DNA from: Asterochloris sp. CNOR1
Lineage: Eukaryota; Chlorophyta; Trebouxiophyceae; Trebouxiales; Trebouxiaceae
NCBI GenBank assembly: GCA_963969365.1
Contig: OZ017754.1
Coordinates: 2,604,001 to 2,668,000 of the forward strand
DNA length: 64,000 nt
Reading direction: 5' to 3'
The stretch's first letter is position 1. The number at the start of each line of letters is the position of its first letter. This document shows, one piece after another, positions 57,101-64,000 of the stretch. The notes under the pieces are model-generated. The model saw only the letters and a list, made by a program, of their open reading frames with translations, did not search any database and was not told where the DNA came from. The position numbers were made by a program, and so were the translations under genes.

Positions 57101-60100
57101 TGCTCATGTCTGCAGGCTGGCCTGTACAATGATGCTCCTGCAGGTGATACAAGGTCATCTTGACCCTGCTGATGCTGAGGCGCTGCAAAGCTGCAGACTT
57201 GCGCCATCACCACCCAGCCAACATCTGATCGTCATGTACTAGTCATGCTGAAGATCCCGGCGTGACATCGCCCATGAACACCCTGTGCTGCCCCTCTCCT
57301 GCAGGGTTTTCAAGGTACCCGGCACCCCTCTGCTGTCCCTGACAGAGCTGATGAACAGAAGTAGCAACACCCTTCTGCTGCCCATGCAGGTGGTATAAAG
57401 TCATCATAACCCTGCTGCTGCGGCGGCGCTCCAAGCTGCAGCCCCATGGCAACCTGCAGCCCCGCCCCATGGATCTGGGCGCCCACAGGCAGACAGGGCC
57501 CACGCAGATCACAGCTGTGCCAGTCGAGGTCCCCCCCACGTTCTTTGCAGCCCTGGGGGGGACGTCCGTCACAGGGCCACAGGTCTCGGTGCACCTGATC
57601 AGCCTGGCTCCCCGCTTCTACCCAGGGCATCCTGGCTATGTACCTGCTGCGCCCACCCACCTGGACGCAGAGGTGAGGGCGGTGTCTGTGTCTTCTCTAT
57701 TGATAGATCCAGGCACTTGCGCCTTCTCTGCTGGGCCTCACATGTTGCTTGCAAGCCTGCGATGCTCACACACCAGGACGCAGGGCGGGGCTTACGGCTG
57801 TGCTGCTGCGCTGTGTGCGTTGCTTGCAAGCATGAGGAGCTCACCCGCTTGGACAGACGGGAGGTGGGTGCGGTCGTGGCTTGTGAAGCATGAAAATATG
57901 CATCAGGGAGCGCAGACCGTGTGAGAACTGTGATGCTGGTGGGAGGCAGGCATCATCATCTTGTGATTGTAGCATGACACTGACCAGCTTGGCAGAGGCT
58001 CAGCCCAGCCTCCTGTTTCAGCTACATTAGGGCTGCCTGCAGTGCTGCAGCTCAGAATTGCCGTGCTGCAGCTTGGAGCTGCCATGCTGTTGAAGACTGG
58101 GCGCCAGAGTTGAAAAGGAAGCGCATGTGCTTTGCAGGGCGGCCAACTGCTGATGTTGGTGCACAGCTGTCTTGAAATGAAACGAGCAGGGACTGTCTGT
58201 GGCCTGCAGGTGGGCCAGCTGCTGATGTATGTGCGCATCAGTCGCAGCAATCGGCTGCTGCCCTTCCTCACCCAGATCATGGCCTTAACTCAGGACTGCC
58301 AATGTGAGTCTTCATCTCCTGCTGTTCATCAACTCTCTGCTCTGAGTGCCATGAGCAAGCACAATGGGTGCCTCAGGAAACCGTACAACAGTTGCAACAG
58401 TCATGCTGCCTCCTGTGGCCACAGTAAGGCTGTTCTGAGCCGTGCCTGGAACTCTCTGTCTGCTGGTCTAGGTTTGGTACCACTTCACATTTGCTGCCTG
58501 CGCTGCAGTGCTCCAGAGCAGTCCTGAAGCCAGTGGCGCAGTTGGGTGTAGTCCACCACCCCCAAAGCCTCCAGCATCCTCAGAGTTTGCAGGCTTGGAG
58601 GTAAGCTCCCCTGGATGTGCTGACTCTGGAAGACAGTCCCTGAAAGGTGGCCACAGCCTGCTTCTGCTTGCCCCTCAGCTCATCTCACTTGATGGGATGG
58701 CCACAGGCAGTGCAGCGCAGAGGCTGACCCATGCCTGCTTGGGTGCGTGAGCATGCTCAGCATGTGCAGACAGTGCACCACCATATGTCTCTGCATATGC
58801 CTGGCAGGGTGGTGGGCATCTGCATGTTTGTCAAAGAGTGACAGCCTTGACAGTGGCTGTTGCAGATCTTCACACCGTCAGACAGTGCGCCTGTCAAGGA
58901 CCTGGCTCTCTGTGGCATCGCAACCCTTCAGCCAGTGTATGAGGCAGCACCCCACAAACACATATATATATATATCATATGCCTGCAGGTGCATGCTGGG
59001 CACGGCTGAGACTGGACCTTCACATCAACTTTCAGCTGGTGCATGCGCCATCGTCCCACCAAAGACATATGCATGCCTGCAGATACATGCTGGCATGGTG
59101 GGAGTGGATCTGGCAGTGCTGATCGAGAAGCAGGAGCTCCTCAGCCTGAAGCTGCTGGACGCTGCTCTGGAGACATCTCTGGCAGCCACATCCTCCCATG
59201 CGGAGGCTGTGGTGGTTGAGCTCTCCATCGATGACATCAGCATCAGGGATCTGCAGGTGAGTCCACCTGCCAGGCCCATGGGCATGCCTTGGGCGCTCTG
59301 TGGGAATACCACTATGCACAAGCATGCGCTGAGTGTTCATCTTTGATGCTGCCTCAGTTCCCTCTTCACTCAGTGACCAGCTGACATCTGCAACCTTCTG
59401 CATTGAGCTTGGCGGCCGCCACCTCATTTCTGCAATGTAAAGCACGCAATGTTTGCCGGCCTGAGTCCTGATGCTGCCCACCTGCAGGCCCGCCCTGAGC
59501 ACTCTGTGGTGCTGCGGGCCAACACAGGGAGCAGCCTGGCTGGCGACCACGACCGCGTCTCCAGCTGCACCCTGCTGCTGCGCTACATTAAGCCTCATGA
59601 TGAATTCAGCCCGCCTGACCTGACGGTGGAGCTGGATAACCCTCAAGTCCTGCTTCTGTTCAGGTGTGTCTCCTGCTGCCCCTGCAGTCTTGCTGCAAAG
59701 GGGTGTGTGAGCAACGAGGGCTGCAATTGCAGCCATATGTTCCGTTTCTGTATTGGTTCAGCCTCTGCTACCCCTGCATGGGGCATGCTGCGCTGCAGAA
59801 GGAGGTGGTGATCAGAGGGGCCTGGGTTTGCAGCATGTGTGTCCAGCTCCTGTAAAAGCTTCGCTCGTGCTGCTCCTGTGTGGGGCATGCTGCCGCTGCA
59901 GATGAAAAGGTGTAGTCTGAGGCAGAGGTGGTCTGCAGCATGGGGGTTCCTGAGGAAGGAGGCAACGTCCCACTTGAGCTGATAAGCTCTGCCACACACA
60001 ACTGCTACTGCCCTGGCTGCCCTGAGGTTGTAAGGAGGCTGACTGCTATCCTGCTCAGAGCAGCTTCATGCAATGATCAAATTACAATGGCACAGTACCC

Positions 60101-63100
60101 ACAGCCTCATCTGCCTCTAGAAGGTGTGGTTCATTGCTGACATCAAGCAAAGTGTCAATTCAGCTGCAACACAGCAAGTGACATGACAACCTTCATCATG
60201 ATCTGTGGCTGAGCCATGCAGTTTCCAGCTTGTCGGTAGCCCCTGCTGTGCTGCAGGTTCATTGCCGACATCATGCATGGCGTGGACATCGTTACCCAGG
60301 CTCTGGCTCCTGTTCTGGCCCAGAGCCCAGCAGAGGAGGCTCCGCCTGATCAGGACGCTGCACCTGAGCCCATCATCAGCACTCCCTTCCCCATCAAGCT
60401 CTACCTCATCAATGCAGCCGTGCTGCTGCCAGCCAGCTCCAAGTGAGGCACCATCAGTGTCAGCCATCTGCTGAAACCGCCTGCCTGCCTGCGAGCATGC
60501 TGTCTCGGTGCCGCTGTCCCATCTGATGTCATCCATGCAGTCATCCTGCTGCCAGCTGGCTCCTCGTGGGGCACTGCTGGCAGGTGCCATCTTGTGTCCT
60601 GGGACTGGCCTTGCTGATGGTGGCCTGCTCCTCCAGGGGCAGACTACTTCTGCTCCCCTGTGATTCTGACTGAGCGCGCAGTCTTTTCAATGAATGGGCT
60701 TGATGGTAGATCTCTCCTTGATGATGACAGCATGGTGCAGCAGCTAGACAGTGTTTGTCCCCACAGTGCCCTAGCACTGTGACCCAGCACCGCGCCTCAG
60801 CACACACAAAAGTCTTGGGCCCCCTCTTGCAGAAGGTCAGTAACACAGCCCTGATGCTGCCTTGCAGGTCTCGCCAGGTGCTGGTGGCAGAGGTGCGCTA
60901 CTTGGTGTGTGGGCTGCCCGGCACCGCCCTGCCTGACAGGGACTTGATGGACGCCAACCTCGACAGTGTGGACAGCATGGTGGCAGACAGCCTGGACACC
61001 TGCACCATCTTTGGCGACCAGACAAGCTGCACACGTGACCAGCACAAGAGCCCCTTTGAGGGTGCAGGCAAAGGTGTGCCGCCGCAGCCTGCTCCACCTC
61101 TGATCGGGTTTCTTGGTCTCCTGTGCTCCATTCAGCTCACGAGGTGGGTGCAGGCATGCCCAGCATGGAACAATGGAGACCGTTGTGTGTGTGCCGCATG
61201 CCGATGCACCACACCTATCTTGGTCATCTAGTGTGTTAGCAGATGCACAGCTTTGCTGTGACACTTTGTTGTAGCACTTCATGGAGGCTTACATGTCCGC
61301 TGTGGTTGTCCTGTCTTGAGCTGCCTGAGCTGTCTTGATAGCTCTTTGCCTGCAAGGTCTGCCGTTGCAGCTGTCCCTGTCCATGGCTGCAGGGGGGCGT
61401 GGTCAGGCCAAGGGCAATGGCCTGAGGACAGACTCCTCTGGCGTGGCAGGCCTGGCCTCAGCTCTGGAGCAGCGCCAGCAGACGCCTAGCTTGAGGCGAT
61501 CCAGGGTGAGTCGTGACCCACGCAAGCCACAGTGCACTCAGGTTAGGAGTCCAGGCCAGAGCTGGCTGCGTCCCGTAGCTGCAGAGGCAGGACGTGCAGG
61601 GAGAACTTCTCTTGAGTCGTTTCCCAGACTGCCTGCAAGTTTTGCCACTGCTGCAGCTTGTGTCGGCTGTGTAGGCAAAACTTCCATGCGCGGCTAGAGA
61701 GGACTTGCATCCGCCTTTTCAGGTTGTTTGTTACTCCTGCAAGCCTTGAAAGGGCCTTACTACCCTTACAGCTCCCGCAGGTTGGCCTTCAGAAAAAAGC
61801 TGCCTCCGTGGCTTGAGGAAGCCGGCACCCGCCCCTTTCTTTCTCAGGCGCTCATGGGACCAGAGGGTGACAGTCTGACACATTGCTGCAGCTGAAAGCT
61901 GCAGCCGGCACCGGCATCTTTCAGCCACTGGAGCACACGAGCAGTTGTTTCACGTCAGGGTTTCTCACATGCTGTGTACTGCAGATGTACAAAATCCCAG
62001 AGGCGTTCAAGGCCGGCTTTGGGCGCCTGCGCAAGGTCACCAGACTGCCCAAAGCGCCCCAGCGCTCTCACGGGCAGCCCGGCGTCCTCACGCTGGATCC
62101 ACTCGACGCGGGGCAGGTTCCACGCCTGGCACCGGCGTCGGGAGGGCCCCCGGCGACCCCGTTTGCTGCATTGCCTGTGAGCAGGGAGGCGTCCCTGGGG
62201 CGCTCAGGGCAGGGGCGGGGGTGGGGCCTGTCGCGGGAGCGCTTCAGCATGCGATGGGGTCGGAGCCGGGGGAGCCAGCGAGCGCAGCCCACGCAGGGGC
62301 TCCCACCCTCAGCTGAGCCTGCCAGCCACTCCGCAGGCGGGGCCCCCAGCCCGGGGGAGCTGCGGCGGGGCAGCGCCCCTGCAGAAATACAGGACCTGGA
62401 GGGCCCGCGGGTCTCACGCCTGTCACGCCTGAGCGAGACCGGCGGCTTTGCCCCGCAGCAGCCTGCTGCACGGCCGCATCCGCAGACAGGTGCGCTGATG
62501 AAGACGTCTCAGTACAGGGGACCAGGGGGTGCTCCTGCCAGATGGGTGACCTTCTTGATGCACCCCTCTGCTGCAGATAGGGGACATGTGGTCATGCTGC
62601 TGTTGGTGCGATGGCCCTGCGCGCTGCATGCAGTCCCCTGCTGCAAAGCTCTGCCTTATGGGGCTTCGCCGCTGCATAGGCATCAAGATCAGCTGCAGCG
62701 TCCTGGAGTGCACTGGGGAAGCTGCTTGGTTCTGCTCATTCAATATTGGCCTGAAAGCATGCTTGCCTGACTGCACAGAGCCCAGCAAGGCACTTCTTTT
62801 GGTGCTCATGTATTTCACAAATGCTGCAACAGAGGCGCTCGGGGGAATGCCCGTCCAGTGGTGGCCTGGCTGTCATTCTCAAATGCTTTCAGAGGCGATC
62901 TGAGTTAGGTCATAGCTGATCTGCTGTCTGTGTCCTCTGCAGTACATGAGCATTGTGACGTGCCAGTGCCTGCCTTGGCCATCATGGCTGACGACCTGGT
63001 GTGCCAGAGAGCAAGGCTGGTGCCGCTGTCTAAGGAGCATGACGTCGGGCATGGCGTCCCGCAGAGCATCCTCAACTTTGCCTGGCCCTCCCTACATTGG

Positions 63101-64000
63101 GGGCTGGCAGAGAGGTGGGGCTGACACCTGCAACTCGCCTGACCCTCGCTGCAATGGTGGCCTGCAGAAGTGTGTGTTGGGGTGCCTCCACAAGCTTGCC
63201 TGGCCCCTTTTGCACTGCGGCCTGCCAGAGAGGTGGGCCACAGGGGCCTAGCAGAGAGGTGGGCCTAACAGTTGCAACTCGCCTGACCCTCGCTGCAGTG
63301 GTGGCCTGCACAGGTGCGCGTCAGGGGGCATCCACAAGCTTGCCTGGCCCTTGTTGCACTGCGGCCTGCCAGAGAGGTGGGCCACAGGGGCCTAGCAAAG
63401 AGGTGGGGCTGACACTTGCAACTCGCCTGACCCTCACTGCAATGGTGGCCTGCACACATGTGTGTCAGGGCGCCTCCACAAGCTTGCCTGGCCCCTGTTG
63501 CACTGAGGCGCCTGCCAGAGAGGTGGCCAACAACAGGGGTCAACATAGGACTATCCTTGACTCACCCCAACCACGCTTGGCACTGGGGACTTGCAGGGCA
63601 GCAAGGTCAGTGTCCACAACTCTGCAAGGCACCTGCTGCACTGAAGTCCTTCCTGAGAGGTGGCCCCCAGCCTCCATGATGTTGACTGACTTTGGTTACG
63701 TTAGGGCTGGCAGAGAGTTTTCTTACATCAGGGAGCTGAGTCACCACGCCGGTCTCTGCAAAAGTCACCGTCTTGCTGCCTGTGCTTGACGTGGTGCTCT
63801 GCCCCATCAGGTGAGGTCACCATGTCATTGCTGCTGAGCATGTCACCAAACTACCCTGCTGAGGTGTGACTCTCAAGGTGTAGCACTGGTTCTGCAAGCC
63901 TGCCCCAAAAGGCTGGTCACCACTACATGCCTGCAGGACTCACCTGCCCTTGCCAAGCAAAGTAAGCCAGGTGCTCGAACCAGTCGCACTGCTTACAGTA
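42195..64000 (+). CDS. VPS13-family (chorein) bridge-like lipid-transfer protein, cut by the window edge
   Basis: A giant plus-strand gene with more than 30 exons; about 2,030 residues are encoded before the window ends. VPS13 proteins form a long hydrophobic groove that carries bulk phospholipids between membranes at contact sites. The evidence is the domain order. An N-terminal chorein domain comes first, with ..VAQHVLDAAGLPICSVAALS and VEELEVSLPTWSRPL. The VPS13 stretch NEYNQYAPYWTVRPQ joins VPLQDIAVRRATRLKYADLY across an intron. Then comes KILDQMELGLSVEQIAHFRA, and later PPDLTVELDNPQVLLLFRFI followed by ADIMHGVD. Nearly all exons join in phase; the gap 54950-55691 is unsettled. Large low-complexity inserts lie in exons 44834-45556 and 61985-62489. 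A hydrophobic segment precedes the chorein domain, unusual for VPS13. The 3' end (VAB, ATG_C, PH parts) is outside the window. Introns are full of exon-edge copies. Confidence 0.9.
44222..44620. repeat. Three copies of a VPS13 exon donor edge
   Basis: The exon end (QLRQLELMPHG, 44228-44260) recurs as QQRQLELVSRS near 44420 and as QLRQLKLCLAW near 44590. The two extra copies are intronic. Confidence 0.8.
46115..46425. repeat. Tandem copies of a VPS13 exon acceptor edge
   Basis: ACTGCAGAGTCCACCAACGG at 46259 and ACTGCAGAGCCCACAAACGG at 46351 begin two copies about 92 bp apart. Less complete copies lie near 46115 and 46213. The exon is the last copy (46358 on). Confidence 0.88.
46690..47010. 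repeat. About 172-bp tandem duplication inside a VPS13 intron
   Basis: Two diverged units, each running from GCCAGAGACTGTGCA through CAACAAG.CACAG/ATACAG to ATGCTGAAGCTGAG, start near 46702 and 46873. They hold no convincing exon. Confidence 0.8.
48048..48203. repeat. 78-bp tandem duplication
   Basis: GGCTGTACCTAATGCACAAG at 48048 and GGCTGTACCTAACGCACAAG at 48126 start two 78-bp copies that differ at only a few bases, in the VPS13 intron 47389-48570. Confidence 0.93.
48290..48600. repeat. Four copies of a VPS13 exon acceptor edge
   Basis: Copies around 48293, 48386, 48486 and 48569 each have CATGCAGGCA- or CATGCATGTG-like starts followed by GGTGGCAGATGGG-like sequence. Spacing is 83-100 bp. 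The last one is the start of exon 48571-48776. Confidence 0.8.
49255..49375. repeat. Copies of a VPS13 exon acceptor edge
   Basis: GCTGCAGGCTCCCCCTTTTT at about 49275 and GCTGCAGGTGCCCTGTCCCC at 49343 each follow GGGAGCCCTGT / GGAGCCTGCCCT. The second opens exon 49350-49571. Confidence 0.65.
51630..51915. repeat. Four copies of a VPS13 exon donor edge
   Basis: The exon end GTGCTTCACAGCTTTGCCAG (to 51654) recurs as CATGCTGCACAGCTCTGCCAG near 51720 and CATGCTGCGCAGCTTTGCCAG near 51807, with a fragment near 51893. GAGGAGGG.GC.GCAGGCTGAGAG separates the copies. Confidence 0.9.
53350..53710. repeat. Four-copy 92-bp array ending in a VPS13 exon
   Basis: Units start at about 53351, 53440, 53532 and 53626. 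Each has GGTGGCCCCTTGCT, a TTGCTCAGCAGCTCATGCC-like tract, a CCCTGCAG acceptor and CACCAGCGACT. Only the last is followed by exon 53681-53858; the first three continue into a shared TATGCTACAGC tract. Confidence 0.95.
57130..57450. repeat. Shadow of a VPS13 exon start
   Basis: Bases 57136-57200 (CAGGTGATACAAGGTCATCT..) resemble the start of exon 57390-57672 (CAGGTGGTATAAAGTCATCA..), including the following CTG-rich stretch. The offset is about 250 bp. Confidence 0.75.
58134..58245. repeat. Shadow of a VPS13 exon start
   Basis: TTTGCAGGGCGGCCAACTGC at 58132 and CCTGCAGGTGGGCCAGCTGC at 58203 begin two similar stretches; the second is exon 58210-58303. Confidence 0.8.
58985..59115. repeat. Shadow of a VPS13 exon start
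   Basis: CTGCAGGTGCATGCTGGGCA at 58984 repeats CTGCAGATACATGCTGGCAT at 59077, the acceptor and first codons of exon 59083-59256. A short TA tract lies just upstream at about 58962-58975. Confidence 0.75.
60118..60290. repeat. Shadow of a VPS13 exon start
   Basis: GTTCATTGCTGACATCA at about 60129 repeats GTTCATTGCCGACATCA at 60257, the start of exon 60257-60442. A similar copy of that exon's end (CCTGCTGCCAGCTGGCTCC) lies near 60545. Confidence 0.75.
63075..63680. repeat. Array of copies of a VPS13 exon donor edge
   Basis: The end of exon 62943-63114 plus following intron (TTTGCCTGGCCC..CAGAGAGGTGGG..GCAACTCGCCTGACCCTCGC) is repeated with copies starting near 63195, 63335 and 63480, and a decayed copy near 63615. 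Units are roughly 110-145 bp. Confidence 0.93.

Larger units (their letters stand above)
55204..63114 (+). other. VPS13 later exons up to the window edge
   Basis: Confident exons: 55692-55901, 56238-56435, 56622-56698, 57390-57672, 58210-58303, 58509-58600, 59083-59256, 59488-59663, 60257-60442, 60868-61061, 61357-61505, 61985-62489, 62943-63114, all in phase. One or two exons at 55204-55490 (..ETLTSFIYTMLGPLSMFMNL..) surely exist, but their edges are unclear. The pair 59488-59663 and 60257-60442 gives the best VPS13 match (VELDNPQVLLLFRFIADIMH). Exon 61985-62489 is a Gly/Pro/Arg/Ser-rich insert of about 168 residues. Exon 62943-63114 reads ALAIMADDLVCQRARLVPLS and NFAWPSLHWGLAER. No stop is reached. 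Confidence 0.8.

Noticed and set aside
63075-63789. Plus-strand frame of 230 codons with internal repeats (..STSLPGP..)
   Set aside because: The frame is the by-product of the donor-edge array in the VPS13 intron; the repeats end in splice donors rather than continuing a domain.

Overview
This is nuclear DNA from a eukaryote, most likely a trebouxiophyte green alga (Coccomyxa/Chlorella-like). The genes are split into many short exons with GTGAG-like donors and very uniform CCTGCAG/CTGCAG acceptors. Their products are plant/algal in type: an ELIP-type three-helix light-stress protein, an ARA6/RabF1-type GTPase with an MGC N-terminus, a TTM1/TTM2-type uridine-kinase/CYTH fusion, and DUF1802 and DUF2237 proteins. 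No bacterial, viral, rRNA or tRNA gene was recognised. Splice models were read by eye. Most were checked by reading-phase continuity, and eight of the ten recognised genes give a continuous reading frame from start to stop; the receptor kinase and VPS13 models still contain unresolved stretches.

Layout, left to right. (1) 727-10648, minus: a receptor-like protein kinase with signal peptide, unidentified ectodomain, membrane segment and C-terminal kinase domain. (2) 11000-12338, plus: a DUF1802 protein, head-to-head with the kinase. (3) 12468-13221, minus: a weak, unidentified gene candidate. (4) 13595-23887, plus: an 18-exon TTM1/TTM2-like protein of 680 residues. (5) 24236-26141, plus: a secreted protein with a Cys-containing head and a long Ser/Pro/Thr-rich tail. 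(6) 26525-32138, minus: an SLC33A1-type acetyl-CoA transporter of 545 residues. (7) 33086-36148, plus: a CoaD/PPAT-type phosphopantetheine adenylyltransferase. (8) 37643-39307, plus: a DUF2237 protein with a signal-like N-terminus. (9) 39592-40682, plus: the Rab GTPase. (10) 40788-41806, minus: the ELIP-like protein. (11) 42195 to beyond 64000, plus: a giant VPS13 (chorein) lipid-transfer protein, cut by the window edge.

Three gene pairs are head-to-head over short intervals: kinase/DUF1802 (351 bp), acetyl-CoA transporter/PPAT (947 bp) and ELIP/VPS13 (388 bp). The transporter/PPAT pair joins two steps of CoA metabolism. PPAT makes the CoA precursor dephospho-CoA, and the transporter moves acetyl-CoA into the secretory pathway.

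The most unusual feature is not a gene. Again and again, an intron holds one to four diverged tandem copies of the exon edge next to it, including the splice site and flanking intron, usually spaced 60-180 bp apart. When the acceptor side is copied, the real exon is the last copy; when the donor side is copied, it is the first. At least fifteen such 'exon shadows' occur across five genes. They look like a genome-wide process that lengthens introns and creates decoy splice sites.
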